NCBI GenBank assembly: GCA_030526715.1
Contig: JAUNCG010000024.1
Location: 1-32,993 of the forward strand
Length of the DNA: 32,993 nucleotides
Direction: 5' to 3'
Source: Eubacteriales bacterium
GTDB lineage: Bacteria > Bacillota > Clostridia > Lachnospirales > Lachnospiraceae
A model generated the notes under the pieces. It saw nothing but the letters and a program-made list of their open reading frames with translations, searched no databases and was not told where the DNA came from. This document shows positions 22,892 through 30,733 of this stretch, one piece after another (the stretch's first letter is position 1; every line of letters starts with the position of its first letter). The position numbers were made by a program, and so were the translations under genes.

Positions 22892-23902
22892 TTATTCAAA
22901 GGACTCTGCCGTCTCAATCTCTTTTACTTCTGTGCAAAGATCAGCAAAGCTGCTGTAATCGATGCCGATTGCCTCTGCTGTCTCTGTATTTATGGTTGCG
23001 ATACCGTTATCAAAGGTCTTTACCGGAGTCTTCGCCGGGTCTGCTCCCTGCAGGATCTCTACCGCGGTATTTGCAGTCTCTTTTCCAACGATAGTATAGT
23101 CTACGCCATATCCGCAGAAGGCTCCGTTCAACGCAAAGGAATCAGCTCCTGTATAGTGCGGAATGCCCGCATCGATCAGGGTCTCATAGATTGCAAGCTC
23201 CGCCGTCATGATCGTATTATCCGTCGGAGTGAAGATCGCTTCCACACCGGATGAAGCCAGCGCCTCAGCTGCCTGCATGACCTCGGTGTTGTTAGTTCCT
23301 GTCTTCTCTACATATTCTACACCCTTTTCCTCCAGATATGCCTTCGCATCTGCGATCGGCTGTTTAGAGGAATCCTCGGACTGGCTGTACAGAAGACCGA
23401 CGGACTTGATATCCGGATTTGCTGCAAACATCAAATCCAGCACTGCGTTGGTATTCAGAGCATCACTGGTTCCGGTGATATTGGCACCCGGTTCCTCCAT
23501 GGAATCTACCAGAGCGGCTCCTACAGGATCCGATACCGCGGAAAAGACGACCGGTGTCGGCTCTGTCTGGTCTGCAGTGATCGACTGTACGATCTGTGCG
23601 GCCGGCGTTGCGATCGGGATGATGACGTCCACGCCGTCTGCGATCAGCTGCTGCGCTGCCTGACCGATCACGGTCGCATCCGCCTGACCGTTCATCACAT
23701 AACCGTCATAGATAAAGGTATCTTCTCCCTCCTCCGATATTGCATCCAGCTGTGCTTTGATGGAGTTCTCAATCTGATCAAGAGACGCATCATCCACAAA
23801 CTTGATAATACCGACCTTATACTCTTCTGCCATTGCGCTGCCTGCCATCATGGCTGTTGCTGTCATTGCTGCGATTACACTTACTGCGATTTTCTTTTTC
23901 AT
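22892..23902 (-). CDS. ABC transporter substrate-binding protein (TrpX-like)
   Basis: A 336-residue exported protein of the ABC_sub_bind family. Residues 1-25 are a Sec signal peptide (MKKKIAVSVIAAMTATAMMA then GSAMA-EE). The mature part has 'YKVGIIKFVDDASLDQIENS', 'PVVFSAVSDPVGAALVDSME', 'NITGTSDALN' and 'PTDNTIMTAELAIYETLIDA', as in TrpX and related tryptophan/tyrosine-binding proteins. Unusually for a Gram-positive binding protein, the signal peptide ends in A-M-A with no lipobox Cys, so it should be cleaved by signal peptidase I rather than lipid-anchored. First gene of the T-box-controlled operon. Confidence 0.88.
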   Translation of the reverse strand: MKKKIAVSVIAAMTATAMMAGSAMAEEYKVGIIKFVDDASLDQIENSIKAQLDAISEEGEDTFIYDGYVMNGQADATVIGQAAQQLIADGVDVIIPIATPAAQIVQSITADQTEPTPVVFSAVSDPVGAALVDSMEEPGANITGTSDALNTNAVLDLMFAANPDIKSVGLLYSQSEDSSKQPIADAKAYLEEKGVEYVEKTGTNNTEVMQAAEALASSGVEAIFTPTDNTIMTAELAIYETLIDAGIPHYTGADSFALNGAFCGYGVDYTIVGKETANTAVEILQGADPAKTPVKTFDNGIATINTETAEAIGIDYSSFADLCTEVKEIETAESFE

Positions 23903-24061
23903 GGTTTTGTTCTCCTTTTCCTACTATTTATTTTAGTGATAAGTTCCAAACGATCCCGAATGATTGACATCCTCGTGTAAGTGTTTCGATGCATTTTGTC
24001 CGCCTTGCATCTTTGCAGAGTGTTTTTCCGGATAAAGCTGAAGCTTCATGTGCAGAGCGTT

Positions 24062-24097
24062 TTTATGTTATAGGAAGATTTTCCTGTAACATAAAAA
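24062..24097. repeat. Perfect long hairpin just after the T-box terminator
   Basis: TTTATGTTA-AGGAA type arms (24063-24076 and 24083-24096) form a nearly perfect stem with a short loop, abutting the T-box terminator's U-run. It is transcribed only if the terminator is bypassed. It may be an RNA stability or processing element, or a back-up terminator; function is inference. Confidence 0.6.
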
Positions 24098-24381
24098 GCC
24101 GCCCCAAGCTCCTGCTTGAGACGGTAATAAATGACTTTATTATCGCGGTACCACTCAACTTAACGTTCACGTCCACTTTCGCATGTACTGGGACATCGTC
24201 CTTATACATTCCTGATTGATAACGGGTTCGGTTCCCGACGACGCCTACTCTCAAATCTGATCTAATGATTTCAGGCCGCCCTCGAAAGTCCATTCAGCAA
24301 ATTCTTCCATACCGTATCGCACCACCCACGGCTCTCTGTGATTTCAAAAGATGCTTACTACTCTTTCTCATCGGTTTTCGT
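24093..24381 (-). ncRNA. T-box riboswitch, tryptophan specifier (UGG)
   Basis: On the minus strand the leader begins GATGAGAAAGAGTAGTAA (a common T-box start), then the Stem I apical motifs AGAGAGCC and GGGTGGTGCGA (24317-24337). The Stem I 3' side has CTGAATGGACTTTC with specifier TGG at 24292-24290, followed by the usual purine. AGTGGTACCGCG (24155-24144) is the T-box sequence of the antiterminator. The competing terminator hairpin follows (24123-24098) with TTTTT. Uncharged tRNA-Trp would stabilise antitermination and switch on the downstream uptake operon. The specifier and the TrpX-like genes agree. Confidence 0.92.
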
Positions 24382-24388
24382 TTTTTAC

Positions 24389-24417
24389 AGTTTAATACGA
24401 TAAAGTGGATTTGTCAA
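24389..24417 (-). promoter_or_regulatory. Promoter of the T-box operon
   Basis: On the minus strand TTGACA (24417-24412), 17 bases, TAAACT (24394-24389). The -35 box lies inside the left arm of the inverted repeat 24402-24441. Confidence 0.65.
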
Positions 24418-24441
24418 GAACAAATTTGACAAATCCACTTT
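24402..24441. terminator. Perfect 16-bp inverted repeat: pnp terminator overlapping divergent promoter boxes
   Basis: AAAGTGGATTTGTCAA (24402-24417) and TTGACAAATCCACTTT (24426-24441) are perfect reverse complements with an 8-base loop, 32 bp after the pnp stop codon. As RNA it is a strong hairpin, though the U-run after it (TTTATCGTATT) is weak. Each arm also contains TTGACA reading outward. Confidence 0.7.
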
Positions 24442-24454
24442 GTATTCTTATGAT
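24426..24454 (+). promoter_or_regulatory. Candidate antisense promoter reading into the end of pnp
   Basis: On the plus strand TTGACA (24426-24431), 17 bases, TATGAT (24449-24454): a consensus -35 and a five-of-six -10 at ideal spacing. Transcripts would run antisense to the 3' end of pnp. No gene is seen downstream on this strand. Confidence 0.5.
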
Positions 24455-24472
24455 TCCATTTTCAGAACTCTC

Positions 24473-26563
24473 TTACGCTTCCGGAACGTCCTTGATGCTG
24501 AAGCTGATTCTGCCCATCTTGTCCTTGCCAAGGCATACTACCTTCACGATATCGCCAAGCTTCACGACATCCTCTACCTTATCCACACGCTGCTTTGCAA
24601 GCTTGGAGATATGAACCATACCTTCCTTGCCCGGTGCAAACTCGAGGAAGGCGCCAAACTCCTTGATGCTGATCACCTTACCGGTAAAGATCTGTCCTGC
24701 CTCAAAATCTGTGGTGATAATGCGAATCATGTCCATAGCCTCAGCCATAGCTTCCTTATCTGTACCGCAGATAGATACAGAACCGTCATCCGTGATATCG
24801 ATCTTCACGCCGGTCTGCTCGATGATGGCATTGATGGTCTTTCCTCTCTGACCAACCACATCTCCGATCTTCTGCGGATCGATCTGAATCTGCAGGATCT
24901 TCGGCGCATAATCGCTTACGCTCATTCTCGGCTCAGCGATCGTCTTTGCCATTACCTCATCCAGAATATAGGTTCTTGCTTCTTTGGTTCTGGCAATGGC
25001 CTCCTCAATGATTGGACGGGTCAGACCATGGATCTTGATATCCATCTGGATCGCAGTGATACCCTCATGAGTACCCGCTACCTTAAAGTCCATATCGCCG
25101 AAAAAGTCCTCAAGACCCTGAATATCCGTCAGTACAATATAATCATCATCTGTCTCACCGGTCACAAGACCACAGGAAATACCTGCTACCGCTTTTTTGA
25201 TCGGTACACCCGCTGCCATCAGTGACATGGAAGATGCACAGATACTTGCCTGAGAGGTGGAGCCGTTGGACTCAAAGGTCTCGGATACGGTACGGATTGC
25301 ATACGGGAACTCTTCCTCACTCGGAAGTACCGGAACCAGAGCTCTCTCAGCCAGCGCTCCGTGACCGATCTCGCGGCGTCCCGGTCCTCTGGACGGCTTC
25401 GTCTCACCTACAGAGTAGCTCGGGAAATTATAATGATGCATGTATCTCTTACTGGTCTCTGCTACATCGAGTCCGTCGATCTTCTGTGCTTCGGACAGTG
25501 GAGCCAGCGTTGTAATGGTGCAGATCTGTGTCTGACCACGGGTAAACATCGCAGAACCGTGTACTCTCGGCAGAAGGTCTACCTCTGCTGCCAGCGGACG
25601 GATCTGAGTGATCTGGCGACCGTCCGGACGCTTGTGATCCTTCAGGATCATCTTGCGGACTGTCTTCTTCTGATACTGATAAACAGCCTCATCCAGTACT
25701 GCCAGCCACTCCTCGTTCTCGGCAAACGCCTCTGTCAGCTTGTCCTTGATCTCACGGATATTGGCCTCTCTGGTCTGCTTCTCGTCCGTAAATACCGCAA
25801 CCTCCATCTCTTCCGGAGTTACGATCTTCTTCATTGCCTCAAACAGCTCTTCCGGCACAGCACAGCTGGTATAGGTGTGCTTCTCCTTGCCACACTCAGC
25901 CACGATGGTATCAATGAAGCGGATAACCTCCTGATTCACCTCGTGTGCTGCAAAGATTGCATCGATCATCTTCGCCTCCGGAACTTCCTTCGCTCCGGCC
26001 TCGATCATGATGACCTTCTCTCTGGTAGAGGCAACGGTCAGCTGCAGATCAGATACCGCCTTCTGTGCCGCATTCGGGTTGAATACGAACTCGCCATCGA
26101 TCAGACCAACCTGCGTGGTAGCGGTCGGACCATCAAACGGAATATCGGAAATTGCGGTAGCGATCGCTGAGCCGAGCATAGCGGTCAGCTCCGGTGCGCA
26201 GTCCGGATCTACAGACAGTACCAGATTGTTCAGCGTTACATCATTGCGGTAATCTTTCGGGAACAACGGGCGCATCGGACGGTCAATGACACGCGCAGTC
26301 AGCACTGCATTTTCAGATGCTTTACCCTCTCTCTTGTTAAATCCTCCCGGAATCTTACCTACGGAATACATTTTCTCTTCGTACTCGACGCTCAGCGGGA
26401 AAAAGTCAATCCCCTCTCTCGGCTTCTCGGAAGCCGTCGCTGTAGACAGCACTACCGTATCGCCATAATGCATCAATGCTGCGCCATTCGCCTGTGCAGC
26501 TACTCTACCAACGTCTACACGCAGTGTTCTGCCGGCGAGCTCCATAGAATAACTCTTATACAT
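24473..26563 (-). CDS. pnp: Polyribonucleotide nucleotidyltransferase (PNPase)
   Basis: A 696-residue exoribonuclease from ATG 26563, preceded by AAGGAG. Two RNase PH domains (about 1-220 and 300-520) are separated by a helical domain: 'GDTVVLSTATASEKPREGID' in the first, 'MFTRGQTQICTITTLAPLSE' and 'GDMDFKVAGTHEGITAIQMD' (catalytic acids) in the second. The KH domain (PKILQIQIDPQKIGDVVGQR) and the S1 domain (GQIFTGKVISIKEFGAFLEF) follow. It degrades RNA 3' to 5' with phosphate. It sits after rpsO, the conserved rpsO-pnp order. A short GTTCC-N5-GGAAC hairpin at 26591-26605 lies in its leader. Confidence 0.95.
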   Translation of the reverse strand: MYKSYSMELAGRTLRVDVGRVAAQANGAALMHYGDTVVLSTATASEKPREGIDFFPLSVEYEEKMYSVGKIPGGFNKREGKASENAVLTARVIDRPMRPLFPKDYRNDVTLNNLVLSVDPDCAPELTAMLGSAIATAISDIPFDGPTATTQVGLIDGEFVFNPNAAQKAVSDLQLTVASTREKVIMIEAGAKEVPEAKMIDAIFAAHEVNQEVIRFIDTIVAECGKEKHTYTSCAVPEELFEAMKKIVTPEEMEVAVFTDEKQTREANIREIKDKLTEAFAENEEWLAVLDEAVYQYQKKTVRKMILKDHKRPDGRQITQIRPLAAEVDLLPRVHGSAMFTRGQTQICTITTLAPLSEAQKIDGLDVAETSKRYMHHYNFPSYSVGETKPSRGPGRREIGHGALAERALVPVLPSEEEFPYAIRTVSETFESNGSTSQASICASSMSLMAAGVPIKKAVAGISCGLVTGETDDDYIVLTDIQGLEDFFGDMDFKVAGTHEGITAIQMDIKIHGLTRPIIEEAIARTKEARTYILDEVMAKTIAEPRMSVSDYAPKILQIQIDPQKIGDVVGQRGKTINAIIEQTGVKIDITDDGSVSICGTDKEAMAEAMDMIRIITTDFEAGQIFTGKVISIKEFGAFLEFAPGKEGMVHISKLAKQRVDKVEDVVKLGDIVKVVCLGKDKMGRISFSIKDVPEA

Positions 26564-26619
26564 CTTCTTTCTCCTTGTCAAAAATAGACTGTTCCCCTTA
26601 GGAACACTCTATGAACCTG

Positions 26620-26644
26620 AAAAAAGGGCGGAAAATCCGCCCTC
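26620..26644 (-). terminator. Terminator between rpsO and pnp
   Basis: On the minus strand GGGCGG-ATTTT-CCGCCC (26642-26626) is followed by TTTTTT: a compact strong terminator. Some read-through or a separate promoter must supply pnp. Confidence 0.85.
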
Positions 26645-26653
26645 TTCGATACA

Positions 26654-26920
26654 TTATTTTCTGATTCCTAATTTTGCAATTAAAGCACGGTATCCATCAA
26701 TATCAGTTTTCTTTAAATAAGCCAGAAGTCCACGTCTCTGACCTACCATCTTCAGAAGACCTCTTCTTGAATGATGATCCTTCTGATGAACCTTCAGGTG
26801 CTCTGTCAGCTCCTGAATTCTTGCTGTAAGAACTGCGATCTGTACCTCCGGTGAACCTGTGTCACCCTCCTTACGAGCATACTCAGCCATAATTGCCTGT
26901 TTCTTTTCCTTTGAAATCAT
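26654..26920 (-). CDS. rpsO: 30S ribosomal protein S15
   Basis: 88 residues, the standard S15 length. '[20 protein letters not shown]', '[20 protein letters not shown]' and '[18 protein letters not shown]' are the rRNA-binding helices, with the H-x5-D-H-H-S-R-R-G-L motif that contacts helix 22 of 16S rRNA. S15 nucleates assembly of the central domain of the small subunit. AAGGAGGAAG precedes ATG 26920. Confidence 0.97.
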   Translation of the reverse strand: MISKEKKQAIMAEYARKEGDTGSPEVQIAVLTARIQELTEHLKVHQKDHHSRRGLLKMVGQRRGLLAYLKKTDIDGYRALIAKLGIRK

Positions 26921-26954
26921 TTGTTCTTCCTCCTTATTCTTATATCATCGCTTC

Positions 26955-26992
26955 ACACTAGGGAACGGTCGGAGTGTCCTGTTCCTGAGTGT
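26955..26992 (-). promoter_or_regulatory. Structured rpsO leader hairpin (possible S15 autoregulatory site)
   Basis: ACACT..GGAAC (26955-26966) pairs with GTTCC..GAGTGT (26981-26992) with a two-base internal loop. S15 is known to repress its own mRNA through varied leader structures in several bacterial groups; this one is a candidate by position only. Confidence 0.4.
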
Positions 26993-27025
26993 CAGCTATC
27001 TATGTGCCGCATGCACACTCCGATT

Positions 27026-27054
27026 ATCATAGCACAGGAATGTTCTCCCGTCAA
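27026..27054 (-). promoter_or_regulatory. Promoter of rpsO
   Basis: On the minus strand TTGACG (27054-27049), 17 bases, TATGAT (27031-27026), overlapping the stop codon of the preceding membrane-protein gene. The rpsO-pnp pair can thus be expressed independently of the infB operon. Confidence 0.75.
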
Positions 27055-27479
27055 CCTCTGGTTGCAAATAACAGAAAGAAAATCCCACCGATCATCGCTA
27101 CCAGAAAGCCTCCATAGTAGAGCTGTCTCGCTCTGCTTACTTTTCTCTGCACCTCTTCGATCAATATCTGCTCCGGATCCTGTTCTATATACCGTACCTG
27201 AACGCGGTCACGTTCATAGTATCTGCTCGGATTGCTCCCCTTCGGACTTTGTGTCCGATAAAGTCTGCCGTTCGCATAATAAGCCACTACCGGATAATAG
27301 TAATCGTGGATTCCCTGACGTATTCCCTCTTCATCAGGTTCTCCCGCTACGATCTCTACTACCGTGCCCTCCGCATGTCCCCGATATATCTGCATATGCT
27401 GTTCTTTTTTATCCAGAAGCACTCCGGCCACAATCATCAGGCCACCCAATATCATAAAAACACAGCTGGCTGTCAGCAT
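27051..27479 (-). CDS. DUF3592-like membrane protein
   Basis: A 142-residue protein with one hydrophobic segment at each end (residues 4-22 and 120-138) and an extracytoplasmic-type beta-rich middle: 'AEGTVVEIVAGEPDEEGI', 'YYYPVVAYYANGRLYRTQS', 'DRVQVRYIEQDPEQILIEE'. 'a.GtVve......y.PvV.Y..nG..y........y..Gd.V.V.Y.p.dP..' is the DUF3592 pattern. Function unknown. It overlaps the ribF stop codon by seven bases and is probably translated from the same message. Confidence 0.7.
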   Translation of the reverse strand: MLTASCVFMILGGLMIVAGVLLDKKEQHMQIYRGHAEGTVVEIVAGEPDEEGIRQGIHDYYYPVVAYYANGRLYRTQSPKGSNPSRYYERDRVQVRYIEQDPEQILIEEVQRKVSRARQLYYGGFLVAMIGGIFFLLFATRG

Positions 27480-28378
27480 GATTTTTCACCAAAATATTCC
27501 TTTCCAAACTCAATATCCCTCTGCATCTGCTCCTTGAGGATCTCGATGGAATCAAATTTCTGCTCCGGCCGTTCAAATCCATAGAGCTGCACCTCGATCA
27601 TCTGTCCATACAGGTCATTATCAAAGTCAAACAAATACGTCTCCACACCTCGAAACATTTCTCCGATGGTGGGTTTATAACCGATGTTGGTGACACCCGG
27701 ATACCATTTTCCGTTCCAGAGTGTCTTCGTTGCATAAACCCCGTTGGGAGGCAGCAGCTTTCTTACGGATGGTATAAGATTGGTCGTCGGCATCCCAAGC
27801 GTGCGGCCGATCCTGCGTCCATGCAGCACCTCTCCCTGTATGGAATAGGGATAGCCGAGCAGTTCCTGTACCAATTCCATCTCACCTTGCTCCAATGCTT
27901 CTTTTACATAAGTACTGCTGATCTCGCGACCATTGCAGGTCTCCTTTTCCACGATCTCCAGCTCAAATCCCAGTTTCTTCTGCAATCGCTTCAGCAACTC
28001 ACAATCACCCTGTCTCTGGTATCCGAATCTAAAATCTCTGCCGACTGCGATATATTTTGCTCTCAGTCGTTCTATCAGGATCTCCTGTACAAACGCTTCC
28101 GGTGACATATGCGAGATTTCCGGTAAAAACGGACAGTCTATCCACCATGATACCCCAAGCTCGCGCAGACGTTCCTTCTTTTCTCCCAAGGTCAGCAGTG
28201 CGTTTGCCTTCGGATCCGGCCATATGGTGATCACCATGCTGGCCAGCCCCTCCTGTTCTTTACCGCACACACGCCGGATCAGCTGCTGATGACCTCTATG
28301 AAGCCCGTCAAATTTTCCCAACGTTACCGCCGTGTCACGATCCATATGAAAATCCATGAAACCTTCCAAATATTTCAT
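27473..28378 (-). CDS. ribF: Bifunctional riboflavin kinase/FAD synthetase
   Basis: A 301-residue enzyme that makes FMN then FAD. The N-terminal adenylyltransferase half has 'LGKFDGLHRGHQQL' (20-33, the H-x-G-H nucleotide-binding motif) and 'AVGRDFRFGYQRQGD'; 'SSTYVKEALEQG' is the second synthetase motif. The C-terminal kinase half has 'GRRIGRTLGMPTTNL' and 'PPNGVYATKTLWNGKWYPGV' with 'NIGYKPT'. It follows truB, the common Firmicutes order. Confidence 0.93.
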   Translation of the reverse strand: MKYLEGFMDFHMDRDTAVTLGKFDGLHRGHQQLIRRVCGKEQEGLASMVITIWPDPKANALLTLGEKKERLRELGVSWWIDCPFLPEISHMSPEAFVQEILIERLRAKYIAVGRDFRFGYQRQGDCELLKRLQKKLGFELEIVEKETCNGREISSTYVKEALEQGEMELVQELLGYPYSIQGEVLHGRRIGRTLGMPTTNLIPSVRKLLPPNGVYATKTLWNGKWYPGVTNIGYKPTIGEMFRGVETYLFDFDNDLYGQMIEVQLYGFERPEQKFDSIEILKEQMQRDIEFGKEYFGEKSC

Positions 28379-28460
28379 CGTTGTATTCTCACTTACTTCT
28401 GATTTTATCTCTGTCAGAATATAGCGGTATCTTCCTATACTGTCGATATCGGATTCTTCT

Positions 28461-29373
28461 CTATATTCCGAGAAACATCTTCACCGGCTGATATCTTTGT
28501 TTCAGCACAGAATATTCATAGAGCCCGCAGAACTGTCCTGCGGAATCATACATACGCACCTTTTCTCCGTTTTGCTCCGTCTTTGTCTCTTCCTTCGAAA
28601 GCAGCTGCTCCTTCAGAAGCGGATTGCCGTTATATAACAGGCGGTCAAACACAGGTTTTGTATATCTCGCCGGATGTTCCTCAAAAACATGGTCTACTGC
28701 GACGACATGCTCCATCAATGTATCCTCATCCCGCAGTTTTTCGATCTGGGACAATGTCATACTTTCTTCCAGAAGGAATCCACCGACTCTGGTACGGGTC
28801 AGCTGCTCCATGCAGCCTCCGCATCCGAGCTTCTCACCGATATCATGACAAAGGGTGCGGATATAGGTTCCCTTTGAGCATGTCACGCTCATGATCACTC
28901 TCGGAAGCGCGATCTCTTCGATCACGATCTCCGAAATATGAACTCTTCTTGCCTGACGCTCCACGGTCTTGCCCTCTCTGGCCAGCTCGTAGAGCTTCTT
29001 TCCCTGTACCTTGAGTGCAGAATACATGGGCGGGATCTGATCATAGTCCCCTGTGAAGCCTTCTATTGCCGCACGTACCTCATGCTCAGAAGAAGTCACC
29101 TCGGCAGTCGTCAAAACGGTACCTGACGTATCCTGCGTATCTGTGGTCTGCCCCAACAGAAGTACCGCCCGATACGTCTTATCCCGGTCTGTCAGCAGAT
29201 CACACAGCTTTGTTCCGGCGCCGAGACAGACCGGCAGCACGCCCACCGCATCCGGATCCAGTGTTCCGGTATGTCCTATTTTTTTTTTGATGAAGAATAC
29301 CTCTCAGCTTCGCCACAACGTCATGAGAGGTATATCCTTTTTCTTTGTATACATTAATTATTCCGTGAATCAT
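28461..29373 (-). pseudogene. truB: tRNA pseudouridine synthase TruB, one-base frameshift in an A10 run
   Basis: Translation from ATG 29373 gives MIHGIINVYKEKGYTSHDVV then 'AKLRGILHQKK', and then runs out of frame at a run of ten A residues (minus strand, 29288-29279). With nine A residues the frame reads on as IGHTGTLDPDAVGVLPVCLG, the catalytic segment with the Asp of 'TLDPDA', and continues to the stop at 28461. The rest is intact: 'DKTYRAVLLLGQTTDTQDTS', 'IPPMYSALKVQGKKLYELAR', 'CSKGTYIRTLCHDIG'. TruB makes pseudouridine 55 in tRNA. As sequenced, the first part lacks the catalytic residue and the second lacks a start. Sequencing error, true mutation or slippage are all possible. ATG 29373 overlaps the nrnA stop (ATGA). 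Confidence 0.9.
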
Positions 29374-30347
29374 AATTTCCCGGCCGCTTCCATCTGTTTT
29401 TCAATGTGCTTTGTCAGATTATTCACCACATCATAGAAGCTTCCCTGCATCTCGCAGCCCGCTGCGCGCACATGTCCGCCTCCGCCAAAATATTTAGCGA
29501 TCACACTGCAGTCCACGATTTCTTTGGAACGCAGGCTAACCTTATACTGCTGGGTCCCGATCTCGTAAAGGAAGATCGCCGTCTCCACGCCCTTCGTCAG
29601 ACGAAGCTGACTGACGATTCCCTCCAGATCCGAGAACACTACTCCGTAAAAAGCCATATCCTTTAGCTTGACAGAGCTGATAATGCACTTCCCGTCCAGT
29701 ACCATGATGCTCTCCAGCAGCGCGCGTCCAAGGATCTGATTCTGTACATAGGTCTTTTCAAAGAACGTAACATCTACGATCTTACTGAAGTTGATCCCCT
29801 TGCGCATCAGATTAGCTGCAACCTCCATCGTCTCCGGAGAGGTACAGGAATACTGAAATACACCTGTGTCGTTCGTAATACCCACATACAGAGCTTCCGC
29901 GATCTCCATGGTGATTTTATCCTCGTCCATCACGTGATAGATCAGTTCACAGGTAGAGCTGATATCGCCGTCGATGTAATTCACATCACCGTAGCCGGTG
30001 TTGCTGATATGATGATCATAACAGATCGTGCGCTTTGCACTGCGGAAATACTTCGCCGCATCACCGAGACGATCCAGATCTCCGCAATCCACAGAGATGA
30101 ACAGATCAAACTCCTTATCCTCCTCGCAGGTGTGTATGATATCCCCGGCTGCCCGGATCATATCAAAGGCCTTCGGCGTCTCCTGCAGATACATTGCCAC
30201 TTCTGTCAGCTGCGGAAAATTATTCTTCAGGTAGAGATACAGACTCGTGCAGGCACCGACACAGTCTCCGTCCGGTCGGATATGACCGGAAATTCCAACA
30301 GTGCGAACGCCCTCAAGCTCTGTACTGATGTTATTTACATGAATCAT
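29370..30347 (-). CDS. nrnA: DHH/DHHA1 phosphoesterase NrnA (nanoRNase / pAp phosphatase)
   Basis: A 325-residue DHH-family protein. Metal-binding motifs: 'GHIRPDGDCVG' (Asp26, Asp28), 'ISVDCGDLDRLGD' (Asp near 88), 'CYDHHISNTGYGD' (the DHH motif) and 'ITNDTGVFQYSCTSPE'. The C-terminal DHHA1 domain ends with 'FGGGGHVRAAGCEM', which binds the substrate. NrnA degrades oligoribonucleotides of two to five bases and removes the 3' phosphate from pAp. Translationally coupled to truB by the ATGA overlap. Confidence 0.92.
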   Translation of the reverse strand: MIHVNNISTELEGVRTVGISGHIRPDGDCVGACTSLYLYLKNNFPQLTEVAMYLQETPKAFDMIRAAGDIIHTCEEDKEFDLFISVDCGDLDRLGDAAKYFRSAKRTICYDHHISNTGYGDVNYIDGDISSTCELIYHVMDEDKITMEIAEALYVGITNDTGVFQYSCTSPETMEVAANLMRKGINFSKIVDVTFFEKTYVQNQILGRALLESIMVLDGKCIISSVKLKDMAFYGVVFSDLEGIVSQLRLTKGVETAIFLYEIGTQQYKVSLRSKEIVDCSVIAKYFGGGGHVRAAGCEMQGSFYDVVNNLTKHIEKQMEAAGKL

Positions 30348-30366
30348 TACCTATCTCTCCTATCCT

Positions 30367-30720
30367 TTACTCTACACGGTTATCATCGATCAACTTCGAC
30401 ATACGCACACCATACTCGATCGACTGATCCATGATGAAACGAATCTCCGGCGTATTACGCAGATTCAGATTCTTCGCCAGCTGACGGCGGATATATCCCA
30501 CCGCGCTTCGCAGGCCCTCCAAGGTCTGTGTCTGGGCTTCCTCATCGCCCAGAACACTTACATATACTTTACAGGTCTTCAGATCCGGTGCCACCTCTGC
30601 CGCAACTACCGAAGTAAGCGGATGGATTCTCGGATCCTTGATCTCACCGCGGATGATATTTGCCAGCTCCCGCTGTACCTCGCTATTCACCCGCGTATTC
30701 TTGATACTGTTTTTTCTCAT
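30367..30720 (-). CDS. rbfA: 30S ribosome-binding factor RbfA
   Basis: A 117-residue KH-like protein: 'RVNSEVQRELANIIRGEIKD', 'DLKTCKVYVSVLGDEEAQTQ', 'RSAVGYIRRQLAKNLNLRNT' and 'PEIRFIMDQSIEYGVRMSKL'. The length and all conserved blocks are normal. It binds pre-30S particles near the 5' end helix of 16S rRNA during maturation. It begins 13 bp after the infB stop codon. Confidence 0.95.
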   Translation of the reverse strand: MRKNSIKNTRVNSEVQRELANIIRGEIKDPRIHPLTSVVAAEVAPDLKTCKVYVSVLGDEEAQTQTLEGLRSAVGYIRRQLAKNLNLRNTPEIRFIMDQSIEYGVRMSKLIDDNRVE

Positions 30721-30733
30721 TCTATTCTAACCT

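Noticed and set aside
24126..24156. A second T-box in tandem
   Set aside because: Only one specifier loop, one T-box sequence and one terminator are present; the extra hairpin at 24062-24097 has none of these parts.
25361..26170. 269-codon plus-strand open frame
   Set aside because: Antisense to pnp, no ribosome binding site, no recognisable motif; pnp is unambiguous on the other strand.
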